The notes below the pieces were generated by a model. That model was not told the origin of the DNA. It saw only the letters and a list, made by a program, of their open reading frames with translations, and made no database searches. A DNA stretch of 64,000 nt from Desulforegulaceae bacterium (GTDB taxonomy: Bacteria; Desulfobacterota; Desulfobacteria; Desulfobacterales; JACKCP01), in the NCBI GenBank assembly GCA_034006035.1, contig JAVETN010000004.1, forward strand, positions 1 through 64,000, in the 5' to 3' direction. The translations under genes and the position numbers were made by a program. Of this stretch, positions 25,007 to 32,661 are shown piece by piece; position 1 is the stretch's first letter; the number at the start of each line of letters is the position of its first letter.

Positions 25007-25750
25007 ATGGAAAGTTTGATTTTTAAAAAAGAAGGCAAGATAGGACGGGTTACTCTTAACAGGCCTGATAAATATAATTCTTTTAACCTTGAAATGGTAA
25101 ATGAGTTTGATTCTCTTCTAGATAAGCTCAGATATGACGAAGAAACCACAGTTATTGTTCTTGACGGAGGTGATGCCAAAGGTTTTTGTGCAGGACTTGA
25201 TACTGAAAAATATGTAAATGATATTTTTGCAATGAATCCTGTAAAAGCTTATGATGCCCAGGCAAGAATGAGCAGACTTTTTCTTAAAATGCGTCAGATT
25301 CCCCAGCCGATTATTTGCTGTGTTCACGGTGCTGCTGCAGGAATCGGCTTTTCCCTTGCAATGGCATCTGATTTAAGAATTATTTCAGATAATTCAAAAT
25401 TTTCAGCAGCTTATATAAATATTGGTCTTGGCGGAGCTGATATGTCTTCAAGCTATTTTCTTCCAAGGCTGATAGGAGCAGGACGGGCCTATGAATATCT
25501 TTTGACAGGCAATTGGATGAGTGCTGAAGAATCAATGAGCCTTGGTTTTGCCTCACGCCTTGTTTCAAAGGAAGAGCTTGTTCCAACAGCAATGGAGATT
25601 GCCAAAACAATGACTACAAAAAACCCCATGGGAATAAGGATGACCAAAGAGGCAATTAACGTAAACCTTGATTGTGCTGGACTTGAAGCTGCTCTTCTCA
25701 TGGAAGACAGGAATCAGATGATGATTACCTACACATATAAAATGAAATAA
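25007..25750 (+). CDS. Enoyl-CoA hydratase/isomerase family protein
   Basis: A 247-residue crotonase-fold enzyme. Family features: GRVTLNRPDKYNSFNLEM at the start, the oxyanion-hole segments VLDGGDAKGFCAGLD and CCVHGAAAGIGFSLAMASDL, and FSAAYINIGLGGADMSSSYF where many hydratases carry the catalytic Glu. Here the second acidic position appears to be Asp in GGADMSS, so isomerase or other crotonase chemistry is possible. AAAAGGAGATAAATAATG gives a strong start. It probably acts in acyl-CoA metabolism. The small DUF6489-like gene follows by about 100 bp. Confidence 0.85.
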   Translation: MESLIFKKEGKIGRVTLNRPDKYNSFNLEMVNEFDSLLDKLRYDEETTVIVLDGGDAKGFCAGLDTEKYVNDIFAMNPVKAYDAQARMSRLFLKMRQIPQPIICCVHGAAAGIGFSLAMASDLRIISDNSKFSAAYINIGLGGADMSSSYFLPRLIGAGRAYEYLLTGNWMSAEESMSLGFASRLVSKEELVPTAMEIAKTMTTKNPMGIRMTKEAINVNLDCAGLEAALLMEDRNQMMITYTYKMK

Positions 25751-25852
25751 GGGCTGAATAAAAGTTTGAGATTTTTAAGCTCTTAAGTGGATTGAGAGAT
25801 TAAATTCTGAATTGTTGCCAAGAAATTGTCACCAAGAAAAAAGGAGATTAAA

Positions 25853-26113
25853 ATGAAAATAAATATCACTTTGGATATCACCCCTGAAGAGTTGAGAAAA
25901 GCTTTTGGACTTCCGGATCTTAATTCTTTTAATGAAAATATTATGAAAAAAATGATTGAGGGAATTCAGTCGGGAAAATTTGCTCCAGAAGAGCTTTTTA
26001 AAACCATGAATCCGGCATCAAACCCAATAGGCAGGATGTTCATGGACTTTGCCATGAAAAATATGGATATCATGGGTAAAAAATCAACAGATAGAAAAGA
26101 AGAAAGCAATTAG
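25853..26113 (+). CDS. Small protein of DUF6489 type (tentative)
   Basis: An 86-residue protein starting at ATG 25853 after a perfect AAGGAG; an earlier TTG at 25826 has no ribosome-binding site. MKINITLDITPEELRKAFGL followed by PDLNSFN is the pattern of DUF6489 proteins, which are small and uncharacterised. The rest is an amphipathic helical stretch rich in Met (KTMNPASNPIGRMFMDFAMK). No signal peptide or membrane segment. It follows the enoyl-CoA hydratase and may be co-transcribed. In other bacteria similar proteins occur near PHA-granule genes, but that is only suggestive here. Confidence 0.7.
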   Translation: MKINITLDITPEELRKAFGLPDLNSFNENIMKKMIEGIQSGKFAPEELFKTMNPASNPIGRMFMDFAMKNMDIMGKKSTDRKEESN

Positions 26114-26261
26114 TTTGTTTAGAGATTTAGAATAATTTATGTTTGATTTTCAGATTTGGGAGAGGTTTTGGGAAATAAATTTTCAGCTGGGCAGAGCTTC
26201 AAATCTCTTTTTAAAAAATCAGGAAAATAAAAGTTTTAATTTTGGAAATTATCTGAAATAC

Positions 26262-26290
26262 AAACCGCCTGAAAATGGCGGTTTTTTTTG
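26262..26290 (+). terminator. Rho-independent terminator
   Basis: AAACCGCC pairs with GGCGGTTT (26277-26284) around a 7-base loop, followed by more T. It ends the enoyl-CoA hydratase/DUF6489 transcript. Confidence 0.8.
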
Positions 26291-26360
26291 TCTAATTTTT
26301 AAAATTTACACTTGCCTTTAATAAATAATCCCCTATCATAAAGCTTTCATAATCAGATTA

Positions 26361-26382
26361 TAAGTACTAATATAAGTACTAA
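26361..26382. repeat. Direct repeat TAAGTACTAA x2, period 12
   Basis: TAAGTACTAA occurs at 26361-26370 and 26373-26382, about one helical turn apart and about 105 bp upstream of the 26489 gene. Such phased half-palindromes (AGTACT core) may be an operator. Confidence 0.5.
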
Positions 26383-26488
26383 AATGATAAAGTTAATCAA
26401 GATGGTTCAATTAGGTGTTTAGTTTTTGAATAAATCAAAGACTAGGGTAGGTTTTGCAAACTGACTTGAAAGCAGGATAAATATTCCA

Positions 26489-27187
26489 ATGGATAAAAAC
26501 ATAAAAATAATCATAATTTCAGCAGTAATTTTAGTTGTTGCAGGGGTAATAATTTTTATTTTCATGAACAGGCCTGAGTTAACACTTCCTGAAAAGGCAA
26601 ACTCTGACGCTCAGCTTGGAATAACCTTTGAAAATATGGGTGAAGATTTTGTTTTTTCTTCTTACAAAAAAAATGAGCTGGAAAAAAAATATGGAAATGG
26701 GGTTCTTGAAGCTTGGACTCCTATAAATTTTGACGATTTTTCCAAAGAATTTTTAAACAAATTTCTTCCAGATATCTATTTTGTCTCACAAAAATTGGAA
26801 GACCCAAAATTAAGGGAAAAAGTTGGTAAAAACTCAATTAAAATAAAATATCCATATTCCCAGAGAAATACAAAAATTATTAAAGATATCCATTTTACTT
26901 TTTCTGGATTTACCAAAACTCCGCTTCTTTTCAGAGTGAGTGGCTATGACCATAAAAACTTCTTAAAATCCCTTAATAAAAATTTTTCTGAACCCAAATC
27001 AATAGTTTTTAAAGATAACAATTATTATTTTTGGGAAAAAGACAATTCTATAATGATAGGCGAAATAAAACAGGACAGGCTTACCAATCCTTACCTTTCA
27101 TTAGTTATTTATTATACTGAAAACATTAAAGATTTTTTTAATTCCGTTGAAGTTTCCAGCTCAAAAGGCATTGAGGATTTTTTTTAG
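26489..27187 (+). CDS. Hypothetical membrane-anchored protein
   Basis: I do not recognise this 232-residue protein. One N-terminal membrane helix (IIIISAVILVVAGVIIFIFM, about residues 7-26) anchors it, and the remainder is a soluble domain rich in Lys, Phe, Tyr and Asn, presumably in the periplasm. Segments such as IHFTFSGFTKTPLLFRVSGY and DNNYYFWEKDNSIMIGE suggest beta structure. There is no cysteine lipobox and no recognised catalytic motif. Monocistronic, with gaps on both sides. Confidence 0.7.
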   Translation: MDKNIKIIIISAVILVVAGVIIFIFMNRPELTLPEKANSDAQLGITFENMGEDFVFSSYKKNELEKKYGNGVLEAWTPINFDDFSKEFLNKFLPDIYFVSQKLEDPKLREKVGKNSIKIKYPYSQRNTKIIKDIHFTFSGFTKTPLLFRVSGYDHKNFLKSLNKNFSEPKSIVFKDNNYYFWEKDNSIMIGEIKQDRLTNPYLSLVIYYTENIKDFFNSVEVSSSKGIEDFF

Positions 27188-27331
27188 ATCTAATTTTTTC
27201 TTCCATTAATATCTTCTTGGAGTTTCGTGGCTGAAGCTTAGATTAGTCTAAGTTAGCTCTTGCGAAAGTTTTTTTGATTTCCTAAAATTTAAAATAGTTA
27301 AATAACTCTCAAATTTATAACGGAGGAATAA

Positions 27332-29032
27332 ATGTCTGATCATAAAGTTGTTGTCATAGGCGGAGTTGCCTGCGGACCAAAAGCCGCTGCCAGGGTTAAA
27401 AGACTCAATCCTGAAGCTGATGTAACCCTTATTGAAAAAGGAGAGCTTTTGTCCTATTCAGGATGCGGAATGCCTTTTTATATTTCAGGCGAAGTTCATG
27501 ATCATAATGAACTTATGGAAACCCCCGCTGGAGTTGTAAGAGATACCCATTATTTTAAAGCTGTAAAAGATATAAGTATTTTTAATAGAACTCTTGCTCA
27601 AAAAATTGACAGAGAAAATAAAGTTGTCCATGCACTTAGAATTGACTCAGGAGAAAAGTTTGAATTTCCATACGATGATCTTGTTATTGCAACAGGGAGT
27701 GAAACTGTAAAGCCACCCATCCCAGGAATTGATCTTAAGGGGGTGAATATCTTAAGCACAGTGGAAGATGCAAGGGAAATAAGAGACAGGGTTTCAAGGC
27801 TTAAAGGTAAAAATGCAGTTATAATCGGCGGAGGACTAATTGGGATTGAGGTTACAGAAGCATTTGTTATTCAGGGAATGAATGTAACTGTAATAGAAAA
27901 AGAGGATCAGCTTTTAAAGTATTTAGTAGATCCTGAAATTTCAATTCATGTAAAACGGGAACTTCAAAGAAACGGGGTTAACCTTGCAATCGGTCAGACA
28001 GTCACAGAGATCAAAGGCGATGACTTAGGTGAGGTTTCAGCTGTTGTAACTGAAGAGGGAACTTTTCCTGCCGACATTGTTTTGGTTTCTGTGGGAGTAA
28101 GGCCTAATGTCAAGCTTGCAAAAGATTGTGGGCTTGAAATTGGAGCTACTGGTGCCATTGTTACAGACGAATATTTACGAACAACTGATAAAAGTGTTTA
28201 TGCAGGCGGAGACTGTGCTGAAAATAAAAACAGGCTGACAAACGAAGCTATTTATACTCCCATGGGTTCTACTGCAAACAAGCAAGGAAGAGTAATTGGA
28301 GATAATATCTGCGGAAGGAATACAAAGTTTCCTGGAGTTCTTGGAACTGCAATCTGCAAGGTTTTTGATCTTACAATTGCAAGAACAGGGCTTACAGAAA
28401 AAGAATCTAAGGAAAAAAACTTCAATTATGTAACAGTGCTTACCCCTGCTCCTGATAAACCCCATTTTCTTGATGATGCAAAACTCATAATAATTAAACT
28501 TATTGCAGAAAAGCCCTCTGGTAAAATTCTTGGATGTCAGGTCACAGGCTTTGGTGAGGCTGCAAAAAGGCTTGATATAGTAGTGGCTGCAATGTGTCAT
28601 AATGCCACGGTTTATGATCTTGAATATTATGATCTTGCCTATGCCCCTCCTTATTCGCCGGCTATGGATAATATTATTGTGGCTGCAAATATAGCGGAAA
28701 ATAAAATTACCAACACAGGAATGTCATCCACGCCCGCAGAAGTAAAAGAAAAAATTGACAATGAAAATGATTTTGTATTTCTTGATGTAAGATCTCCCCA
28801 GGAATATGAAATGTCAAGAATTGAAGATAAAAGAGTTAAGCTTCTTCCCCTTGGAGTTTTAAGGGAAAAATTATCTGAATTGCCAAAGGATAAGGAAATT
28901 ATTGCTTTTTGTAAAATTTCTTTAAGAGGATACGAAGCCCAGAGAATTCTTGAAGGAGAAGGCTTTACAAACGCAAAATATATGGACGGCGGTGTTTTGT
29001 GCTGGCCCTATGAAAAATATCTAAAATCTTGA
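27332..29032 (+). CDS. FAD-dependent CoA-disulfide / persulfide reductase with C-terminal rhodanese domain
   Basis: A 566-residue flavoprotein of the CoA-disulfide reductase/NADH oxidase family. It has an N-terminal FAD motif (VVVIGGVACGPKAAARVKRL), a single redox Cys45 in LLSYSGCGMPFYISG, a central NAD(P)H-binding motif (VIIGGGLIGIEVTEAFVIQG), the dimerisation domain, and a C-terminal rhodanese domain (FLDVRSPQEYEMSRIEDK, probable active Cys in IAFCKISLRGYEA). Cdr-rhodanese fusions of this kind include NAD(P)H-dependent persulfide or polysulfide reductases. In a sulfate reducer it may handle sulfane sulfur or CoA disulfide; the substrate is not settled by sequence. Start ATG follows ACGGAGGAATAA. 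Confidence 0.88.
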   Translation: MSDHKVVVIGGVACGPKAAARVKRLNPEADVTLIEKGELLSYSGCGMPFYISGEVHDHNELMETPAGVVRDTHYFKAVKDISIFNRTLAQKIDRENKVVHALRIDSGEKFEFPYDDLVIATGSETVKPPIPGIDLKGVNILSTVEDAREIRDRVSRLKGKNAVIIGGGLIGIEVTEAFVIQGMNVTVIEKEDQLLKYLVDPEISIHVKRELQRNGVNLAIGQTVTEIKGDDLGEVSAVVTEEGTFPADIVLVSVGVRPNVKLAKDCGLEIGATGAIVTDEYLRTTDKSVYAGGDCAENKNRLTNEAIYTPMGSTANKQGRVIGDNICGRNTKFPGVLGTAICKVFDLTIARTGLTEKESKEKNFNYVTVLTPAPDKPHFLDDAKLIIIKLIAEKPSGKILGCQVTGFGEAAKRLDIVVAAMCHNATVYDLEYYDLAYAPPYSPAMDNIIVAANIAENKITNTGMSSTPAEVKEKIDNENDFVFLDVRSPQEYEMSRIEDKRVKLLPLGVLREKLSELPKDKEIIAFCKISLRGYEAQRILEGEGFTNAKYMDGGVLCWPYEKYLKS

Positions 29033-29039
29033 TTAGCAA

Positions 29040-29066
29040 CAGCCTGGTTTTCAGGCTTTTTTATAA
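29040..29066 (+). terminator. Terminator-like hairpin between the two flavoprotein genes
   Basis: AGCCTG and CAGGCT form a 6-bp stem around a short T-rich loop, followed by TTTTTT. It lies in the 55-bp gap between two same-strand genes and may lower read-through into the second. Confidence 0.6.
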
Positions 29067-29087
29067 ATATAAAAATTGGGAGGTTTC

Positions 29088-30431
29088 ATGAAAATTTTAA
29101 TTGTTGGAGGAGATGCAGCAGGAATGAGTGCTGCAAGCCAAATCAAGAGAAAATATCCTGAAAATCATGTAGTAGTTCTTGAAGCCACTCAGGATGTTTC
29201 GTATTCGGCATGTACAATGCCATACAGTATTGCAGACCCTGACGATGATATAGAAAGACTTATTGTCAGGGCTCCTAAAGAGTTTAGAAAAATAGGAATA
29301 GAACTTCACCTGGGTCATTTTGTTGATAAAATTGACAGGGATAAAAAAACAGTTTCAGGGAGAACTACCAAAGGAGAAGAGTTTTTATTTTCCTATGATA
29401 AACTTTTTATTGCAACAGGGAATCGGCCCTTTATGCCCCCTATAAAAGGTCTTGATCTTTATGGGGTATTTCCTCTTAAGTCATTGGAGCATGGAAGACA
29501 AATAGACAAATACCTTGAAGAAAACACTGTGAAACGTGCTGTAATAATAGGGATGGGGTATATTGGCCTTGAAATGTGCGAAGCTCTTTATTCAAGAAAT
29601 ATTGAAGTCACCATGGTTGAAGCTGCACCTGAAGTTCTTGGCTGGCTTCACAAAGACCTGAGAAATCCTGTGAAAAAAGAGCTTGATGACAAGGGGATTG
29701 ATTATTTTATAAATACAAAAGTAATTGAAATTCAAAAGTCAGGAAGTTTTTTCACAGTTAAGACAGAAGACAAAAACTTTGAAACAGATTTAGTAATTGC
29801 TTCCATGGGAGTTGTTCCAAACAGTGAAATTGCAGAAAAAGCAGGGCTTGAGCTTGGACCTTCAAAAGCCATAAGAGTTAATACTTACATGCAAACAAGC
29901 GATCCAGATATTTACACTGCGGGCGATTGTGCCTGTGCAAGACATATAATTACTAAAAAATGTGTTTGGATTCCCCTTGCTCTTACTGCCAACAGAGGAG
30001 GAAGGGTTGCTGCAAAAAATATTGTGGGAGAAAAGGCAGAATTTCCCGGTATTCTTGGAACAGCTGTGTTTAAGGTTTTTGATTATGAAGTTGCAAGAAC
30101 AGGATTTAATTTTGATGAAGCAAAGGAATCAGGGTTTGATCCTGTGGAAGTTCTAATAACAACAATATCAAAGGCCCATACTTGTAAAAATTCACAAAAA
30201 ATCTATGTAAATATGATTGCAGATAAAAAAACAGGGCAGGTTCTTGGGCTTTTTATGGTGGGTAAAGAGGGAGTGGCCAGAAGGATTAACTCCGGGGCTG
30301 TGGCACTTCATGCCGGAATGAAAGCAGACGAGCTTGCTGAGGTTGATATGGCCTATGCACCGCCTTTTAGTCCTGTATGGGATCCTGTTATTCTTGCAGC
30401 AGGGGAGCTGGTTAAAAAACTAGAGCCTTAA
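29088..30431 (+). CDS. FAD-dependent CoA-disulfide reductase-like protein (no rhodanese domain)
   Basis: A 447-residue paralogue of the preceding protein. ATG 29088 follows a strong GGGAGG. It has the FAD motif ILIVGGDAAGMSAASQIK, redox Cys42 in SYSACTMPYSIAD, the NAD(P)H motif AVIIGMGYIGLEMCEALYSR and the C-terminal dimerisation domain ending AYAPPFSPVWDPVILAAGE. It keeps the single-Cys chemistry of CoA-disulfide reductases but lacks the rhodanese module, and the neighbourhood of the redox Cys differs (ACTMPY against GCGMPF). The two genes form a likely operon and may share substrates, with the first handling sulfane sulfur. Confidence 0.88.
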   Translation: MKILIVGGDAAGMSAASQIKRKYPENHVVVLEATQDVSYSACTMPYSIADPDDDIERLIVRAPKEFRKIGIELHLGHFVDKIDRDKKTVSGRTTKGEEFLFSYDKLFIATGNRPFMPPIKGLDLYGVFPLKSLEHGRQIDKYLEENTVKRAVIIGMGYIGLEMCEALYSRNIEVTMVEAAPEVLGWLHKDLRNPVKKELDDKGIDYFINTKVIEIQKSGSFFTVKTEDKNFETDLVIASMGVVPNSEIAEKAGLELGPSKAIRVNTYMQTSDPDIYTAGDCACARHIITKKCVWIPLALTANRGGRVAAKNIVGEKAEFPGILGTAVFKVFDYEVARTGFNFDEAKESGFDPVEVLITTISKAHTCKNSQKIYVNMIADKKTGQVLGLFMVGKEGVARRINSGAVALHAGMKADELAEVDMAYAPPFSPVWDPVILAAGELVKKLEP

Positions 30432-31664
30432 TCAAATGCTGTAAATTCTTTTCACCCTGTCTGCTACATGAGGATGTGAGTAGTTTAAAAACACATTAAG
30501 CGGATGGGGTGAAAGATTTGAATAATTATCTGCTGAAAGTTTTTTTAAGGTGTTTGCCAAAACATCTTTATTCCCAGTGGATTCAACTGCAAATCTATCT
30601 GCTTCATATTCGTTTTTTCTTGAGAATCTAAGCATTATAACTCCAAGGAAAAGATCAACAGGAGAGTAAAGAAAGCCAAAAAACACAAGGCCGGCATAAA
30701 CAGAAACCTGTTCAACATAAAAAGCATTAAAAAGATCTTCAAAGCTTATAAAAAAAGACAAAAGATAAAACATAACCCCTGTCTGGATAATTCCAAGAAA
30801 TGTTGCAGTAAGAATATGCTTTTTTTTGTAATGCCCTGTTTCATGGGCAACAATTGAAACTATTTCCTGGGGAGAATGTTTTTTTATTATTGTATCAAAA
30901 AGAACAAGTCTTTTGGATTTTCCAAAACCTGAAAAAAAGGCATTTGACTTTTTGCTTCTTTTTGAGCTGTCCATTATAAAAATGTTTTCAATGGGGAAAT
31001 TGTTTTTTCTTGAATAATCCATTACTTTTTGTTTTAGTTCTCCATCTTCAAGGGGAGTGAATTTATTGAAAAGTGGCATTATCCACAAAGGTACAATTAT
31101 TTGCATTGAAAGAATTAAAACAGTTACTCCGGCCCAACATAAAATCCAGGCAAAATTTCCAGTGTATTGAAAAAAACCAAGGATAATTCCAATAATAGGA
31201 AGCCCTATTACCAATGTAATTATAATCATCTTGATTTTATCAAAGGCATAAAGTTTTGGGCTGGTTTGATTGAATCCGAATTTTTCTTCAATCACAAAGG
31301 TTGAATAAAGTGAAAACGGAAGATTTATAATGAATTTAGCTAAAAGGAGAAGAGCTATATAAATTACCCCTCTTAAAATTTCCCATGAAAAAATGGAAGT
31401 AAGTAAATTATCCAGGTAGCCAAATCCCCCTGAAAACCAAAAGACAATAAAAACTACAAGATTTAAAAAGCTGTGGATTATTTCAAGTTTTGAATTTTTT
31501 AAAATATAGTTTTGAGAATTTTTATATTTTTCTTTATCAAAATAATCTTCAAAACCTTCTGGGATTTCAGCGTTTAAATTTTTAAGGTTAAGAAAAAAAG
31601 ATAAAAGGTTCAGTGAAAAATAAATAAGAACAGCTGAGAGAATAATAATCTGAATATATGTCAT
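30432..31664 (-). CDS. M48-family zinc metalloprotease (Ste24/CAAX prenyl protease 1-like)
   Basis: A 410-residue inner-membrane metalloprotease. The zinc-binding motif is IVAHETGHYKKKH (HExxH), with the third ligand in RKNEYEADRFAVE. Several membrane helices precede and surround the catalytic site, as in Ste24. IVEEKFGFN-type phrasing (here VIEEKFGFNQTSPK) is diagnostic of this clade. In bacteria these enzymes take part in membrane-protein quality control; prenyl substrates are not expected. It is convergent with, and directly abuts, the flavoprotein gene. Confidence 0.9.
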   Translation of the reverse strand: MTYIQIIILSAVLIYFSLNLLSFFLNLKNLNAEIPEGFEDYFDKEKYKNSQNYILKNSKLEIIHSFLNLVVFIVFWFSGGFGYLDNLLTSIFSWEILRGVIYIALLLLAKFIINLPFSLYSTFVIEEKFGFNQTSPKLYAFDKIKMIIITLVIGLPIIGIILGFFQYTGNFAWILCWAGVTVLILSMQIIVPLWIMPLFNKFTPLEDGELKQKVMDYSRKNNFPIENIFIMDSSKRSKKSNAFFSGFGKSKRLVLFDTIIKKHSPQEIVSIVAHETGHYKKKHILTATFLGIIQTGVMFYLLSFFISFEDLFNAFYVEQVSVYAGLVFFGFLYSPVDLFLGVIMLRFSRKNEYEADRFAVESTGNKDVLANTLKKLSADNYSNLSPHPLNVFLNYSHPHVADRVKRIYSI

Positions 31665-31855
31665 TTATAAAGTATCCAAAAGTTAAGTGTTTTAGTTCTT
31701 AAGATATATTAGTTTTTCTCTGATTTTAAGAATATAAAAATATTTCGCAGTTTTTACAATCAAATTTAAATTCTATTTTTTTCTTTTTAAAATTTTTATA
31801 AAAAATTAATATACGAATTTAAATAAACTAGCTTAGAACTTTTTGAAATAAATAA

Positions 31856-31871
31856 ATGGTGCACTGCAAAA
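31856..31871. repeat. TGC-rich repeat 1 (putative operator)
   Basis: ATGGTGCACTGCAAAA, 14 of 16 identical to the copy at 31954-31969. It lies just upstream of the -35 box of the phasin-like gene. TGC-rich sites of this look are bound by PhaR-type regulators at phasin promoters in other bacteria. Confidence 0.5.
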
Positions 31872-31879
31872 AGAGCTGT

Positions 31880-31909
31880 TTGACAATTTGTTTTTACGCC
31901 TTATGTTAT
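31880..31909 (+). promoter_or_regulatory. Putative sigma-70 promoter of the phasin-like gene
   Basis: TTGACA (31880-31885), an 18-base spacer and TGTTAT (31904-31909). Transcription would start near 31916, between the two TGC-rich repeats. Confidence 0.5.
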
Positions 31910-31953
31910 ATGTGTAGTAAGTTCAGGTTGATGTCTAAATCTGACTTAACAAA

Positions 31954-31969
31954 ATGATGCATTGCAAAA
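31954..31969. repeat. TGC-rich repeat 2 (putative operator)
   Basis: ATGATGCATTGCAAAA, second copy, in the untranslated leader a few bases before the ribosome-binding site (AAGGAGG). A bound protein here would block both elongation and, in RNA, access to the start region. Confidence 0.5.
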
Positions 31970-31982
31970 TAAGGAGGTTTAA

Positions 31983-32234
31983 ATGAACCAAAAAGAAATG
32001 TTTAAAAATATTTTAAGTTTTAATGAAGAAGTTTTAGGTAATATTTACAATTCAATGGTCATAATTCAGGATAAAACCCAGAAGGCTGTTGAAGAGGCAA
32101 TGGAAAAAGCTTCTTTTCTTCCTGAGGAGATGAAAACTTTAAGCAGGCAATATTTTGCTGGTGTTGCACAAACCAGGGAAAGTATTAGAGAAGCTGTATT
32201 AAAGGGCCAGGAACAGATGAAAACTTTTGTATAA
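31983..32234 (+). CDS. Small helical phasin-like protein
   Basis: An 83-residue, nearly all-helical protein (FNEEVLGNIYNSMVIIQDKT, VEEAMEKASFLPEEMKTLSR) without Cys, signal peptide or membrane segment. Size, composition and heptad pattern resemble short phasins, the amphipathic proteins that coat polyhydroxyalkanoate granules, but family membership is not certain. ATG follows a perfect AAGGAGG. It is monocistronic with its own promoter and terminator, and the TGC-rich repeats around the promoter fit phasin-type control. No PHA synthase is in the window. Confidence 0.7.
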   Translation: MNQKEMFKNILSFNEEVLGNIYNSMVIIQDKTQKAVEEAMEKASFLPEEMKTLSRQYFAGVAQTRESIREAVLKGQEQMKTFV

Positions 32235-32241
32235 AAAAATC

Positions 32242-32273
32242 AACCTCCCTTGATTTTTAGGGAGGTTTTGTTT
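32242..32273. terminator. Bidirectional rho-independent terminator
   Basis: AACCTCCC (32242-32249) pairs perfectly with GGGAGGTT (32260-32267) and is followed by TTGTTT. It serves the phasin-like gene and the convergent 32276 gene. Confidence 0.8.
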
Positions 32274-32275
32274 AA

Positions 32276-32635
32276 TTACTTAAGTATTCTAAATGAAACT
32301 CCAGATATGAAGTTTGCCAGATCAATAAATTCTTCCGAGATTTCAAGTGAAAGCATGAGCTCATAAGAATCATTGTCTAAAACTATCTGGTTTTGTTTTT
32401 CAGTGTAGCTTCCTTCCCATTCCACGCAGGCATTATGACTTGCCAGCACCATCCAGAGATTAAACATCCTGTCTTGATTGTCATCCCATAATAAATCTAG
32501 TTCAGTTTCAAAATCAAGAACTGTTCCAAGGGGTTGCCAATGGGTTTTTTTGGCAAACTCAAGGGCTTTCAACCATTTTTCTTCTGAAATTATAAATTTT
32601 TCTTTTGTAATAAGGCTTTCTAAGTGATAATTCAT
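32276..32635 (-). CDS. Hypothetical protein, 119 aa
   Basis: I do not recognise this protein. It is cytoplasmic, acidic and Trp-rich (SEEKWLKALEFAKKTHWQPL, LLWDDNQDRMFNLWMVLASH), with no signal peptide or membrane helix. The composition and length suggest a compact single domain. ATG lacks a strong ribosome-binding site (GAGTTAAAAATG). It lies between two plus-strand genes and ends at the shared terminator. Confidence 0.65.
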   Translation of the reverse strand: MNYHLESLITKEKFIISEEKWLKALEFAKKTHWQPLGTVLDFETELDLLWDDNQDRMFNLWMVLASHNACVEWEGSYTEKQNQIVLDNDSYELMLSLEISEEFIDLANFISGVSFRILK

Positions 32636-32661
32636 TTTTAACTCAATTTCGGGGTAAAGAT

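Larger units (their letters stand above)
26114..26488. other. 375-bp intergenic region
   Basis: Holds a strong terminator (26262-26290) and a 12-bp-period direct repeat (26361-26382). A 60-codon plus-strand frame at 26139-26321 runs through the terminator and is not considered real. Confidence 0.5.
31665..31982. other. 318-bp divergent intergenic region
   Basis: Divergent spacer between the M48 protease and the phasin-like gene. Holds a sigma-70-type promoter and two TGC-rich repeats for the right-hand gene (listed separately). Nothing specific was seen for the protease gene. Confidence 0.5.

Noticed and set aside
26139-26321. 60-codon plus-strand ORF after the DUF6489-like gene
   Set aside because: It reads straight through a strong rho-independent terminator and has no ribosome-binding site.
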